In this document: positions 39,122 through 48,133 of the stretch, piece by piece | Position numbering within the stretch: the stretch's first letter is position 1 | Layout of the letters: each line of letters starts with the position of its first letter | Origin: Rhodocyclales bacterium | GTDB taxonomy: Bacteria > Pseudomonadota > Gammaproteobacteria > Burkholderiales > Rhodocyclaceae | DNA: 54,615 nucleotides | Assembly (NCBI GenBank): GCA_003105015.1 | Contig: PQAF01000017.1 | Span: forward strand, 1-54,615 | Direction of reading: 5' to 3' | Made by a program: the position numbers and the translations under genes | The notes under the pieces: generated by a model | Seen by the model: only the letters and a program-made list of their open reading frames with translations | Database searches by the model: none | Told to the model about the DNA's origin: nothing

Positions 39122-40480
39122 TCAATGCCGTGCTGCGGAGACTGACTTTTGCGCCGCGCCTTCGGCCAGCGGCTGCGGGTCGAGCACGGCCACGGTGAGC
39201 CGGGCGTCGTCGAAGTATTTCTTCGCTACCGCCTTCACTTCCTCGGCGGTCACGCTGCGGATCTTCTCCAACAGCGTGTCGATGTCGCGCCAGCGCACCC
39301 CGGCCGCCTCGAGGCGGCCGATTTCCATGGCTTGCGCCATCATCGAGTCGCGCTTGTACACCTGCGCCGCGATGGTCTGCGTCTTGACGCGTTCGAGTTC
39401 TTCGGTGCTGACCCCCTCGTTCGCCACGCGGGCGATCTCGGCGCGCAGCGCCGCCTCCAGGTCGGCCACCGTCTTGCCTTCCGCCGGCGTGCCGGCGACG
39501 CTGAACAGGGCTTCGCCGCGCACCGTGGCATCGTAGCCGGCGCCGGCCGAGACGGCCACCCGCGCGCCGCGCACCAGGTTGCGGGCGAAGCGCGCGCCCT
39601 CGTGGCCGTCGAGCACGCCGGCCAGCACTTCCAGGGCGTAGGGTTCGCGCTCCTGCTGCAGGTCGCGCAGCGCCGGCACCTTCCAGGCCATCGACAGGTA
39701 AGGCAGCTTGGCCGGCGCCTTGACGACCAGGCGCTTGACGCCGACCTGACGGGGCTCGGCCTGCGGCTTGCGGCCAGGCAGGGCGCGGCGCGGGATCTTG
39801 CCGTAATGCTTCTCGGCGAGGCGGAACACCTCTTCCTTGTTCACGTCGCCGACGACAATCACATAGGCGTTGTTCGGCGCATACCAGCGGCGGTACCAGT
39901 CGCGCGCGTCCGCCGCCGTCATGTTTTCCAAGTCGTTCATCCAGCCGATGATCGGCCGGCGGTACGGGTGCGCCTGGAAGGCGGCCGCCATCTGCTTCTC
40001 GTGCACCAGGGCCTGCGGATTGTCCTCGGTGCGCAGGCGCCGCTCCTCCATGACGACCTTGATCTCCTGTTCGAATTCCTTGGCGTCGAGTACCAGGTTG
40101 GCCATGCGGTCGGCCTCCAGGGCCATCATCTCGCCGAGCCGCCGGGCCGGCACCTGCTGGAAATAGGCGGTGTAGTCGAGGCTGGTGAAGGCATTGTCGC
40201 GGCCGCCGGCGGCAGCGACGCGCTTGTTGAACTCGCCCGACTTGAGGTTCTTCGTGCCCTTGAACATCATGTGTTCGAGCACATGGGCGACGCCGGAGGT
40301 GCCATCCACCTCGTCCATGCTGCCGGCGCGGTACCAGACCATGTGCACCGCCGTCGGCGCGCGACGGTCCTCCTGCACGATGACGCGCAGTCCGTTGGCC
40401 AGCGTCTTCTCATCGGGGGTCGCCAGCGCCGCAAACGACGGCAGCGCCAGTGCCAGCGAAACCAATAACCTGCTCATCAT
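39122..40480 (-). CDS. M16-family zinc peptidase, catalytic subunit
   Basis: 452 residues from ATG 40480, with a signal peptide (MMSRLLVSLALALPSFAALA). Inverted zinc motif HVLEHMMFKGT, with the third ligand Glu expected in EIKVVMEERRLRTEDNPQ. Periplasmic endopeptidase; substrate unknown. Divergent from ftsY across 84 bases. It lies upstream of its inactive partner and rsmD on one likely transcript. A pair of M16 peptidases next to ftsY is common in Betaproteobacteria. Confidence 0.92.
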   Translation of the reverse strand: MMSRLLVSLALALPSFAALATPDEKTLANGLRVIVQEDRRAPTAVHMVWYRAGSMDEVDGTSGVAHVLEHMMFKGTKNLKSGEFNKRVAAAGGRDNAFTSLDYTAYFQQVPARRLGEMMALEADRMANLVLDAKEFEQEIKVVMEERRLRTEDNPQALVHEKQMAAAFQAHPYRRPIIGWMNDLENMTAADARDWYRRWYAPNNAYVIVVGDVNKEEVFRLAEKHYGKIPRRALPGRKPQAEPRQVGVKRLVVKAPAKLPYLSMAWKVPALRDLQQEREPYALEVLAGVLDGHEGARFARNLVRGARVAVSAGAGYDATVRGEALFSVAGTPAEGKTVADLEAALRAEIARVANEGVSTEELERVKTQTIAAQVYKRDSMMAQAMEIGRLEAAGVRWRDIDTLLEKIRSVTAEEVKAVAKKYFDDARLTVAVLDPQPLAEGAAQKSVSAARH

Positions 40481-40564
40481 GGGGTTTTGTGTGCTTCTGA
40501 TAAAATTGACCGCATCATTTTCGCACGGGGATCGGCCCCGTGCCGATACAGACAAGCATCGCCC

Positions 40565-41518
40565 ATGTTTGGTTTCCTGAAGAAGTCCGATTCGCCCGCC
40601 GGGCCGCGGCCCTCCTGGACCGAGCGGCTCAAGGCCGGCCTCTCGCGCACCCGTGCCCAGCTCGGCGGCCTGTTCGGCCGGCGCATCGACGACGAGATGC
40701 TGGAGGAACTGGAAACCACCCTGCTCATGGCCGATGTCGGCGTCGAGGCGACGCAGTACCTGCTCGACGAGCTGAAGGCCGCCGTGCGTCGCGACAAGCT
40801 GGAGACCGGCGAGCAGTTGCAGCAGGCGCTGGGCGAGATCCTGCTGCGGCTCATCGCGCCGCTCGAGCAGCCGCTCGACGTTTCCGCCCACAAGCCTTTC
40901 ATCATCATGATCGCCGGCGTGAACGGCTCGGGCAAGACCACCTCCATCGGCAAGCTGGCCAAGCATTTCCAGGCGCAGGGCAAATCGGTGCTGCTGGCCG
41001 CCGGCGACACCTTCCGCGCCGCCGCCCGCGAGCAGCTGGCCATCTGGGGCGAGCGCAACGACGTGATGGTCGTCGCCCAGGAATCGGGCGATCCGGCCGC
41101 CGTCATCTTCGATGCCGTGACTGCCGCCAAGGCGCGCGGCATCGACGTGGTGCTGGCCGACACCGCGGGCCGCCTGCCGACGCAGCTGCACCTGATGGAG
41201 GAGATCGCCAAGGTCCGTCGCGTCATCGCCAAGGCCGACCCGACGGCGCCGCACGAGGTGCTGCTGGTGCTCGACGCCAACATCGGCCAGAACGCCCTCG
41301 CGCAGGTCAAGGCCTTCGATGCGGCCATCGGCGTCACCGGCCTTGTGCTGACCAAACTGGACGGCACGGCCAAGGGCGGCGTCATCGCCGCCATCGCGCG
41401 CCAGCAGCCCGCCGGCCACCCCATTGCCTTGCGCTACATCGGCGTCGGCGAAGGCATCGACGACCTCCAGCCCTTCTCCGCTAGTGAATTCGTCGGCGCG
41501 CTGTTCGAGAAGGCATGA
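40565..41518 (+). CDS. ftsY: Signal recognition particle receptor FtsY
   Basis: Membrane-docking GTPase for SRP-bound ribosomes. 317 residues from ATG 40565 ([32 protein letters not shown]): the acidic A domain is almost absent, leaving the NG core. [15 protein letters not shown] (G1), DTAGRLPTQ (G3), [10 protein letters not shown] (G4/G5). Stop overlaps the ftsE ATG by four bases. Confidence 0.97.
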   Translation: MFGFLKKSDSPAGPRPSWTERLKAGLSRTRAQLGGLFGRRIDDEMLEELETTLLMADVGVEATQYLLDELKAAVRRDKLETGEQLQQALGEILLRLIAPLEQPLDVSAHKPFIIMIAGVNGSGKTTSIGKLAKHFQAQGKSVLLAAGDTFRAAAREQLAIWGERNDVMVVAQESGDPAAVIFDAVTAAKARGIDVVLADTAGRLPTQLHLMEEIAKVRRVIAKADPTAPHEVLLVLDANIGQNALAQVKAFDAAIGVTGLVLTKLDGTAKGGVIAAIARQQPAGHPIALRYIGVGEGIDDLQPFSASEFVGALFEKA

Positions 41519-42168
41519 TCAGATTCGAACAGGTCGGCAAGCGCTACCCCGGCGGCATCGCCGCCCTGGCGGAACTGACTTTCGCCGTCGAATCCGGCGA
41601 GATGGTCATCCTCTCCGGCCATTCCGGCGCCGGCAAGAGCACCCTGCTCAAACTGATCCCCGCCATCGAACGGCCAACCCAGGGCGCGGTCGTCGTGAAT
41701 GGCCAGAACGTCGCCGCCCTGAAACGTGCCGCCATACCCTTCCTGCGACGGAATATCGGCATGATCTTCCAGGACCAGAAGCTGCTCTACGACCGCAGCG
41801 CCTTCGACAACGTCATGTTGCCGCTGGCCATCGCCGGGGTGGCCACGCGCGACGCCGGCCGGCGGGTACGCGCCGCACTCGACAAGGTCGGCCTGCTCGA
41901 GCGGGAAAAGGCCATGCCGGTGGCGCTCTCCGGCGGCGAACAGCAGCGCCTGGCCATCGCCCGCGCGGTAGTGGCACGGCCCTCGATCCTCATCGCCGAC
42001 GAGCCGACCGCCCATCTCGACGACGACACGGCGCGCGACATCGCCACGACGTTCCATGCCTTCAACCAGGTCGGCGTCACCGTGCTGGTGGCCACCCACC
42101 ATGAGTCGCTGTTCGCGCCCTTCATGACGCGCCGCATCACCCTGGCGCACGGAAGGCTCCTGCCATGA
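41515..42168 (+). CDS. ftsE: Cell division ATP-binding protein FtsE
   Basis: ABC-type ATPase that with FtsX activates septal peptidoglycan hydrolases through periplasmic partners. 217 residues: Walker A GHSGAGKST, Q-loop FQDQKLL, signature LSGGEQQR, Walker B ILIADEPT, switch His in ATHHE. Coupled at both ends to ftsY and ftsX by ATGA overlaps. Confidence 0.97.
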   Translation: MIRFEQVGKRYPGGIAALAELTFAVESGEMVILSGHSGAGKSTLLKLIPAIERPTQGAVVVNGQNVAALKRAAIPFLRRNIGMIFQDQKLLYDRSAFDNVMLPLAIAGVATRDAGRRVRAALDKVGLLEREKAMPVALSGGEQQRLAIARAVVARPSILIADEPTAHLDDDTARDIATTFHAFNQVGVTVLVATHHESLFAPFMTRRITLAHGRLLP

Positions 42169-43061
42169 CGGGCTGGTTGCTGCACCATCGCCAGGCCGCC
42201 GAACAGGCGCTGCGCCGCCTGGCGGCCACCCCGCTCAATACCCTGCTCGGCGCGCTGGTGCTGGGCATCGCGCTGGCCCTGCCCGCCGGCGGCGAGATGA
42301 TGCTCGCCAATTTCCAGCGCCTGGCGCAGCGCATCGCCGCCACCCCGCAGATTTCGGTGTTCATGGCCCTCGATGCGGGCAAGAAGGATGTCGCCGAAGT
42401 CGAGTCGCTGCTGAGAAGGCATCCGCAAACACAGAAGGTTCGCCTGGTGCCGCGCGAGGAGACGCTGCGCCGACTCAAGGACAGCGAAGGGCTCGGCGAG
42501 GTCATCGAGAGCCTGCCGCGCAACCCCTTCCCCGATGCCTTCGTCGTCGTGCCGGGCGACGAGACGCCCGAGGCCCTAGAAGCGATGCGCGCCGAATTCG
42601 TGAAATACCCCAAGGTCGAGCATGTTCAGCTCGATTCGGCCTGGGTGAAAAAACTCGATGCTTTCCTGCGCCTGGCGCGCCTGACGGTCACCCTGCTGGC
42701 AGCCGTGCTCGGCGTGGCGCTGGTTGCCGTCACCTTCAACACCATCCGTCTGCAGATCCTCACGCAGGAGGCGGAAATCGAAGTGAGCCGGCTGCTCGGC
42801 GCCACCGACGCCTTCATCCGGCGTCCGTTCTATTATTTCGGCGCCCTGCAGGGCCTGGCCGGCGGCCTGGTCGCCTGGGGAGCCGTGCTCGTCGCCACCT
42901 TGCTGCTGCGCGGACCGGTCGCCGACCTGGCCGCCCTGTATGGCATCGAGTTTGCCCTGCACATCCTGCCCCTGTCCGATTCGGCCCTCCTCTTCGGCCT
43001 GGCCGCCCTGCTCGGCTGGGCTGGTGCCCGGCTTTCGCTTTCCCGCCACCTGCGGGACTGA
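42165..43061 (+). CDS. ftsX: Cell division protein FtsX
   Basis: Membrane partner of FtsE. 298 residues with four expected transmembrane helices (about 22-44, 168-190, 220-245, 265-290) and a periplasmic loop between the first two containing ISVFMALDAGKKDVAEVESLL and FPDAFVVVPGDETPEALEAM, which receives hydrolase activators. Last gene of ftsYEX; rpoH begins 103 bases downstream with its own regulation. Confidence 0.95.
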   Translation: MTGWLLHHRQAAEQALRRLAATPLNTLLGALVLGIALALPAGGEMMLANFQRLAQRIAATPQISVFMALDAGKKDVAEVESLLRRHPQTQKVRLVPREETLRRLKDSEGLGEVIESLPRNPFPDAFVVVPGDETPEALEAMRAEFVKYPKVEHVQLDSAWVKKLDAFLRLARLTVTLLAAVLGVALVAVTFNTIRLQILTQEAEIEVSRLLGATDAFIRRPFYYFGALQGLAGGLVAWGAVLVATLLLRGPVADLAALYGIEFALHILPLSDSALLFGLAALLGWAGARLSLSRHLRD

Positions 43062-43113
43062 TTCTAATAAACAACAAGTTACAAAAATTTTCTTGGGGGA
43101 ACTTCCCTCCTGC

Positions 43114-43140
43114 TTAGCACTCTATTGGGTGGAGTGCTAA
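43114..43140. promoter_or_regulatory. CIRCE operator (HrcA site) upstream of rpoH
   Basis: TTAGCACTC (43114-43122), a 9-base spacer, and GAGTGCTAA (43132-43140): an exact match to the CIRCE consensus in both arms and spacing. It ends 24 bases before the rpoH ATG, where bound HrcA would block initiation or early elongation. Confidence 0.95.
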
Positions 43141-43164
43141 AATGTGTTTAGGAGGTTGAATCCT

Positions 43165-44022
43165 ATGACGAACGCCTTGAATCTGCCCGCCGTACCCGTT
43201 GCCGTCGGCAATCTGGAAAGTTACATCCAGGCCGCCAATCGCTTTCCCCTGCTCACTGAGGCGGAAGAATTGGATCTGGCGCGGCGGTTCCGCCGGGATG
43301 GCGACATCGAGGCAGCGAGGGGGCTGGTGCTTTCGCATCTTCGCCTGGTGGTTTCGGTCGCACGCGGCTATCTGGGCTATGGCCTTCCGCATGCCGACCT
43401 GATCCAGGAAGGCAATGTGGGCCTGATGAAAGCGGTCAAGCGCTACGATCCGGAGCGGGGCGTGCGGCTGGTTTCTTTCGCCATCCACTGGATCAAGGCC
43501 GAAATCCACGAATACATCCTGCGCAACTGGCGGCTGGTGAAGATCGCCACGACGAAGGCGCAACGCAAGCTTTTCTTCAACCTGCGCAGCCTCAAGCAGG
43601 GCCTCAATACCATGAGCGGCGAAGAGGTCGGCGCCATGGCGAGGCAACTCGGCGTGAAACCGGAAGAGGTGCGCGAGATGGAAACCCGCCTGTCCGGCCG
43701 GGATATCGCGATGGAGGGCAGCGCCGAGGACGAAGACGAGGCGTTCGCGCCGATCGCTTACCTGGCCGATCCGGCCGAGGAGCCTTCCGAGTCGCTGGCG
43801 AACCGCGAGATGGAGCGCCTGCAGGACGAAGGGCTGAAGCACGCCCTGGCGCAGCTGGACGAGCGCAGCCGGCGCATCATCGAACGCCGCTGGCTGGCCG
43901 AAGGCGAGGCGGCGACGCTGCATGAGCTGGCCGGCGAGTACGGCGTTTCCGCCGAGCGCATCCGCCAGATCGAGACGAAAGCCATGCAAAAAATGAAGGG
44001 CATGCTGGCGCACGCCGTCTGA
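43165..44022 (+). CDS. rpoH: RNA polymerase heat-shock sigma factor RpoH (sigma-32)
   Basis: Directs transcription of chaperone and protease genes. 285 residues from ATG 43165, with AGGAGG eight bases upstream; the GTG at 43144 is less likely. Region 2 (LRLVVSVARGYLGYGLPHADLIQEGNVGLMKAVKRYDPERG), the RpoH-box signature QRKLFFNLRSLKQG that separates sigma-32 from RpoD/RpoS, and region 4 HTH (GVSAERIRQIETKAMQKMKG). Preceded by a CIRCE, so HrcA control is predicted, and followed by a strong terminator. Confidence 0.97.
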   Translation: MTNALNLPAVPVAVGNLESYIQAANRFPLLTEAEELDLARRFRRDGDIEAARGLVLSHLRLVVSVARGYLGYGLPHADLIQEGNVGLMKAVKRYDPERGVRLVSFAIHWIKAEIHEYILRNWRLVKIATTKAQRKLFFNLRSLKQGLNTMSGEEVGAMARQLGVKPEEVREMETRLSGRDIAMEGSAEDEDEAFAPIAYLADPAEEPSESLANREMERLQDEGLKHALAQLDERSRRIIERRWLAEGEAATLHELAGEYGVSAERIRQIETKAMQKMKGMLAHAV

Positions 44023-44043
44023 TCCCGAGAGACTGAAAAAAGC

Positions 44044-44080
44044 AAAGGCCGCCGCGGAATCCGCTGCGGCCTTTCTGTTT
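44044..44080. terminator. Bidirectional terminator between rpoH and SCO
   Basis: AAAGGCCGCCGCGG (44044-44057) pairs with CCGCTGCGGCCTTT (44061-44074) with one mismatch and a 3-base loop. T-rich tracts follow on both strands, so it can end both convergent transcripts. Confidence 0.88.
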
Positions 44081-44091
44081 CTGGGGTACGC

Positions 44092-44667
44092 CTACTTCCC
44101 GGCGACCAGGAGCTTGAGGTCCTTGGCGATCACCTCGGGTTTCTCGCCATGCTTGATGTAAAGACGCAGGCGGCCCTGCGGATCGTAGACATAGCTGCCG
44201 GCCGAATGGTCCACCGTGTAGGTCGTCGGCGTGCTGCCCGGCTGCTTCTTGTAGAAGACGCGGAACGCCTGGGCGGTTTTCGCAATGGTCTGCGCATCCG
44301 CGTAGAGCCCGAGGAAGCTCGGGTTGAAGACGGGCACGTATTGCGCCAGCAATTCCTGCGTGTCGCGCTCGGGGTCGACCGTTACGAAAAGCACCTGCAC
44401 CTTGGCGGCATCCGCACCCATCAGTTTCATGGCCTCGGCCATGCCGGTCATGGTCGTCGGGCAGACATCCGGGCATTGCGTGTAGCCGAAGAAGATCACC
44501 ACCGCCTTGCCGCGGAAATCGGCCATGGTGCGCGGCTTGCCAGTGTGGTCGGTCAGCGCGAAGTCCCGCGCGTAATCCGCCTCGCTGATGTCGGTATTGC
44601 CGAATTGCGGCCGGCTGTCGCAGCCGGCCAGCAGCAGGGCCAGCGTGAGAAAAAGCAGTCTAAGCAT
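44092..44667 (-). CDS. SCO1/SenC-family copper chaperone
   Basis: Thioredoxin-fold protein that delivers copper to, or reduces, the CuA site of cytochrome oxidase. 191-residue lipoprotein (LLAGC, C16), copper-binding CPDVC (C65, C69) and H154 in TVDHSAG, all intact. Last gene of the SURF1-to-SCO transcript; start shares one base with the ctaB stop (TGATG). Confidence 0.95.
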   Translation of the reverse strand: MLRLLFLTLALLLAGCDSRPQFGNTDISEADYARDFALTDHTGKPRTMADFRGKAVVIFFGYTQCPDVCPTTMTGMAEAMKLMGADAAKVQVLFVTVDPERDTQELLAQYVPVFNPSFLGLYADAQTIAKTAQAFRVFYKKQPGSTPTTYTVDHSAGSYVYDPQGRLRLYIKHGEKPEVIAKDLKLLVAGK

Positions 44668-45563
44668 CAGAACTTGAAGTAGTGATCCACCAGCAGGGCG
44701 GCAAACAGCGCCGCCAGATACCAGATGGAGTAGCGGAAGGTCTTGTGCGCCAGCTTGTCGCTGTAGGCCCGGAACATTCCGATCGCGTAGGCCAAGAACA
44801 CCCCGCTCAGCACCACGGCGCAGCCGAGGTAGATGAGCCCGCTCATCCCGATCATGTAGGGCATGAGGGTGACGCCGAAAAGCAGGATGGTGTAGAGCAG
44901 GATCTGCAGGCGGGTGTACTCCGGACCGTGCGTCACCGGCAACATGGGCATGCCCACCTTGGCATATTCCTTGGTCCGATAGAGCGCCAGCGACCAGAAA
45001 TGCGGCGGCGTCCACACGAAGATGATGAGGAAGAGCAGCAAGGACTCGGAGGTCACCTCGCCGGTCACGGCGGCCCAGCCGAGGATCGGCGGCATGGCGC
45101 CGGAAGCGCCGCCGATCACGATGTTCTGCGGCGTCGCCGGCTTGAGAAAGATGGTGTAGATGATGGCGTAGCCGACGAAGGTCGCCAGCGTCAGCCACAT
45201 GGTCAGCGGGTTGACGAACCAGTACAGCAGGGACAGGCCGATGCCGCCGATCACGCCGGAGAACAGCAACGTCTGCCGGGAATTGACTTCACCTCGCGGC
45301 AGCGGACGTCCGCGCGTGCGCGCCATGACGGCATCGATCTTCTGTTCGATCAGGCAGTTCACCGCCGCTGCCGCACCGGCAATCAGGGCGATGCCGGTGG
45401 TGGCCGCCACCAGAACCACGGGGGGCACCGCACCCGGCACCGCGAGGAACATGCCGATGACGGCGCAGAACACGATGAGGGAAACCACCCGGGGCTTGGT
45501 CAACTGGAAATACTGGTACAAGCGGTACCCCAGTGTTTGCTCGGGAGAGGGTAAAGCCTTCAT
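44667..45563 (-). CDS. ctaB: Protoheme IX farnesyltransferase (heme O synthase)
   Basis: Adds a farnesyl group to heme b, making heme O, the precursor of heme A. 298 residues with about nine membrane helices. UbiA-type aspartate-rich segments: [22 protein letters not shown] near residue 70 and the [25 protein letters not shown] loop. Upstream there are only 97 bases before the preceding gene; heme A synthase ctaA, normally here, is absent. That gap (45564-45660) has no visible gene. Confidence 0.96.
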   Translation of the reverse strand: MKALPSPEQTLGYRLYQYFQLTKPRVVSLIVFCAVIGMFLAVPGAVPPVVLVAATTGIALIAGAAAAVNCLIEQKIDAVMARTRGRPLPRGEVNSRQTLLFSGVIGGIGLSLLYWFVNPLTMWLTLATFVGYAIIYTIFLKPATPQNIVIGGASGAMPPILGWAAVTGEVTSESLLLFLIIFVWTPPHFWSLALYRTKEYAKVGMPMLPVTHGPEYTRLQILLYTILLFGVTLMPYMIGMSGLIYLGCAVVLSGVFLAYAIGMFRAYSDKLAHKTFRYSIWYLAALFAALLVDHYFKF

Positions 45564-45660
45564 GCAAGCCCCTAGCTGGCGGTTGCCCGCCGGTTGAAAG
45601 ATCGGAATTTACCACGGCAGGCCCCGGGAATAAACCTTGTTGGGACAAGGTTTAGGGTAC

Positions 45661-46230
45661 TTATCCCGCCCCAATGCGCGATGGGCGCAACAGGCGCTGC
45701 AGATCCTTGATCATGCGGGTCGGATCCGGTCTTTCCGGGAAGCGCATCATCAGGTTTCCCTGCGGGTCGACCACGTAGAGGTGGGCGGCACGATCGGCCG
45801 GCGCGGGAAGCGCGGCCAACGCTTCGCTTCCCGCCGCACGCACCACCAGGGTGCCTTCGTATTCAGCCAGCAGGTCCGGCGACGGACGGCTTTCGTCCGA
45901 GACCAGCCAGACACGCTCCAGGCGCACCATGTCCTTGCCCTGCGCCAGCCGGATCTGGCGCATGGCATACAGCTTTTCCCGGCAGCGCGCCTCACAGTTG
46001 CCGGCATCGACCTGCAGGAGCAGCCATTTCCCCTTCATCTGCCCAAAGCTGAACTCGCCGCCGGACAACAGGGGCAACGGCTGCGCCGGCAGGGGGGCTG
46101 GCTGCAGCAAATCCCCGTGGTTCATGCGGGCTTCCGGCGGCGAGAGGTAGTAGAAAAACAGCGCGGCCAGGATCGGAAAGGCGCTCACCAGCCCGACACC
46201 GAGCACGATGAGTTTCTGCTTATGCTTCAT
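45661..46230 (-). CDS. Oxidase-cluster membrane protein, SCO/thioredoxin-like
   Basis: 189-residue protein: one N-terminal transmembrane helix (KLIVLGVGLVSAFPILAALFFYYL), then a probable thioredoxin fold in the periplasm with a CxxxC motif in AGNCEARCREKL and VYLVD-type strand HLYVVDPQGNLMMRFPERPDP. It looks like a degenerate SCO relative. The start at 46230 overlaps the end of SURF1 by 11 bases. Such proteins regularly sit between SURF1 and ctaA in Betaproteobacteria; a role in copper or heme insertion is inferred from context only. Confidence 0.8.
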   Translation of the reverse strand: MKHKQKLIVLGVGLVSAFPILAALFFYYLSPPEARMNHGDLLQPAPLPAQPLPLLSGGEFSFGQMKGKWLLLQVDAGNCEARCREKLYAMRQIRLAQGKDMVRLERVWLVSDESRPSPDLLAEYEGTLVVRAAGSEALAALPAPADRAAHLYVVDPQGNLMMRFPERPDPTRMIKDLQRLLRPSRIGAG

Positions 46231-46933
46231 GCTTCCTGCGCTCCACTGAAAAAATGATGGCCGCAACCACGGCGGCAGCAGCAGCCAGATACCACAGCAG
46301 GGCGAAGCCCCAATGCTTCAAGGCGCCGCTTTCGGCCGGCAGCCAATCCCGCACCAGTCCATCCTCGACGGGATCGGTCTGCAGCAGGATGACAGGCTGC
46401 AGTACGAGCCCCGACCAGGCCCGGAAGCGCTCCAGCGACAGATGCTGCCAGACCACGCCCGTGGCACGATCCGGTGCCAGCTCGAATGTTTTCTCCAACG
46501 GGAGCCGAGCGATTCCCTTCACCTCCACCGGCGCTTCCGCCGGCGCAGGCAAGCGCGGCAGTTCGCTACGCAAGCGGGGCGCGGCAACCCAGCCGCGGTT
46601 CACCAGGACGCTGATGTGTGCACCCTCGATGCGCAGGGGCGTGACGATATGGTAGCCGGCAACCCCGTTATGCGTCCTGTTGTCGATGAGGATGGTCTTT
46701 TCGATCAACCAGTGGCCGCGCGCGGCAACCGGCCGTTGATCGAGCAGGGCGGCATCGACCGGCGACGTTCCGATCTGGATCGGCGCGCGATGCCGGGCGC
46801 TCTCGATCCGATCGTAGGCGCCCTGCTTCTGTTCCGCACGGTCGCGCTGGAGATTGCCGATCATGACCGCTGCGGCGGAAAGGGCCAGCGCGGCCAGCAG
46901 GGGAACGGGGCGGAAGGCAAGGCGGATTTTCAA
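46220..46933 (-). CDS. SURF1-family cytochrome oxidase assembly protein
   Basis: Helps insert heme a into subunit I. 237 residues, two transmembrane helices (MKIRLAFRPVPLLAALALSAAAVMIG and ALKHWGFALLWYLAAAAAVVAAI) flanking a periplasmic domain with ARGHWLIEKTILIDNRTHNGVAGYHIVTPLRI and VLVNRGWVAA, both family signatures. First gene of the SURF1-to-SCO unit, divergent from the DUF2909 gene. Confidence 0.92.
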   Translation of the reverse strand: MKIRLAFRPVPLLAALALSAAAVMIGNLQRDRAEQKQGAYDRIESARHRAPIQIGTSPVDAALLDQRPVAARGHWLIEKTILIDNRTHNGVAGYHIVTPLRIEGAHISVLVNRGWVAAPRLRSELPRLPAPAEAPVEVKGIARLPLEKTFELAPDRATGVVWQHLSLERFRAWSGLVLQPVILLQTDPVEDGLVRDWLPAESGALKHWGFALLWYLAAAAAVVAAIIFSVERRKHEA

Positions 46934-46995
46934 GCGTGTCGCCTGTGGCGGGAGGAGAAGTGATAGGCTAGGCCATCCCGAAGGATATTCCAGAC

Positions 46996-47193
46996 ATGCG
47001 CATCGTCGTCATCGTATTCCTCGTCGCCATCGTCGCCAGCCTGGCCTCCGCCCTGGTGTTTCTTTTCCGCGACCAGGGCCGCGACAGCACCCGCATGGTC
47101 AAGGCGCTCGCCGTACGCGTCGGGCTGTCCATCCTGCTCTTCATCCTGCTTGCCGCAGGCTACTATTCCGGCCTGATTACCGGCAAGCTCTAA
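46996..47193 (+). CDS. DUF2909 twin-transmembrane protein
   Basis: 65 residues, two helices: MRIVVIVFLVAIVASLASALVFLF and VGLSILLFILLAAGYYSGL, separated by a charged loop RDQGRDSTRMVKALAVR. Family of small membrane proteins found next to cytochrome oxidase genes. The only plus-strand gene in the oxidase region, lying between SURF1 and convergent subunit III. Confidence 0.85.
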   Translation: MRIVVIVFLVAIVASLASALVFLFRDQGRDSTRMVKALAVRVGLSILLFILLAAGYYSGLITGKL

Positions 47194-47197
47194 AAAA

Positions 47198-47221
47198 TGC
47201 GCCGCACGACGTGCGGCGCAT
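47198..47221 (-). terminator. Terminator after cytochrome oxidase subunit III
   Basis: Minus strand: ATGCGCCGCAC/GTGCGGCGCAT, an 11-bp stem with a short loop, followed by TTTTT on the minus strand (bases 47193-47197). Begins 39 bases after the ctaE stop. Confidence 0.75.
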
Positions 47222-47259
47222 TGATCGTGTCCGCGGGCATCGCCCGCACCGATGATTCC

Positions 47260-48108
47260 CTACAGCCAGTACACCACTACGAAGAGGAAGAGCCACACCA
47301 CGTCGACGAAGTGCCAGTACCACGCCACCGCCTCGAAGGCGAAATGATGATCCGGCTTGAAGTGCCCGGCCATGACGCGGAAGAGGATCACCAGCAGCAT
47401 GGTCGCGCCGATCGTCACGTGCAGGCCGTGGAAACCGGTCAGCATGAAGAAGGTGGAGCCGTAAACCCCGGTGGTCAGCTTCAGGTTCAGATCCTGGTAG
47501 GCATGCACGTACTCGTAGACCTGCAGGCTGAGGAAGATCAGGCCGAGGGCGATGGTGAGCATCAGGCCGAGCTTCAGCTGCCCGCGCTTTCCGGCAACCA
47601 GGCCCCAGTGCGCCCAGGTCAGGGTCGCCCCGGAAGACAGCAGCAGCAGGGTATTGATGAGCGGAATGCCCATCGCGCCCATCGGCGTGAACTGCTCGGC
47701 GAACTTCGGCCCGGCGCTCGGCCAGTCCGCGTTGAAGCCCGGCCACAGGAGCTGCTGCTCGGCGCTCGCCAGATCGGGCACGGACAGCACGCGGACATAG
47801 AACAGGGCGCCGAAGAAGGCGGCGAAGAACATCACTTCCGAGAAGATGAACCAGCTCATGCCCCAGCGGAAGGAGACATCGACCTGCTTGTTGTACCGCC
47901 CGCCCTCGGATTCATCGATAACCCGGCCGAACCAGCCGAACAGCATGAACAGCAGGACGACGAAGCCGGCCAGCACGACATACGGGCCGGGCGCCAGCTT
48001 GTTCATCCACAGCACGGCGCCCGATGCCAGCAGGAACAAGGCGGCGGAACCGACCAACGGGAAGTGCGAGGGGTCCGGGACGAAATAGCGGGATGCCTGC
48101 TGATTCAT
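47260..48108 (-). CDS. ctaE: Cytochrome c oxidase subunit III
   Basis: Non-catalytic core subunit that stabilises subunit I and may channel oxygen. 282 residues, about seven helices. Motifs: SFRWGMSWFIFSEVMFFAAFFGALFYVR, FYxx-like LLLSSGATLTWAHWGL, TGFHGLHVTIGATMLL, and the C-terminal AVAWYWHFVDVVWLFLFVVVYWL. It follows the DUF2970 gene by 25 bases. Confidence 0.97.
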   Translation of the reverse strand: MNQQASRYFVPDPSHFPLVGSAALFLLASGAVLWMNKLAPGPYVVLAGFVVLLFMLFGWFGRVIDESEGGRYNKQVDVSFRWGMSWFIFSEVMFFAAFFGALFYVRVLSVPDLASAEQQLLWPGFNADWPSAGPKFAEQFTPMGAMGIPLINTLLLLSSGATLTWAHWGLVAGKRGQLKLGLMLTIALGLIFLSLQVYEYVHAYQDLNLKLTTGVYGSTFFMLTGFHGLHVTIGATMLLVILFRVMAGHFKPDHHFAFEAVAWYWHFVDVVWLFLFVVVYWL

Positions 48109-48133
48109 GTCTACCTCCAGATCGTTGTGTTTT

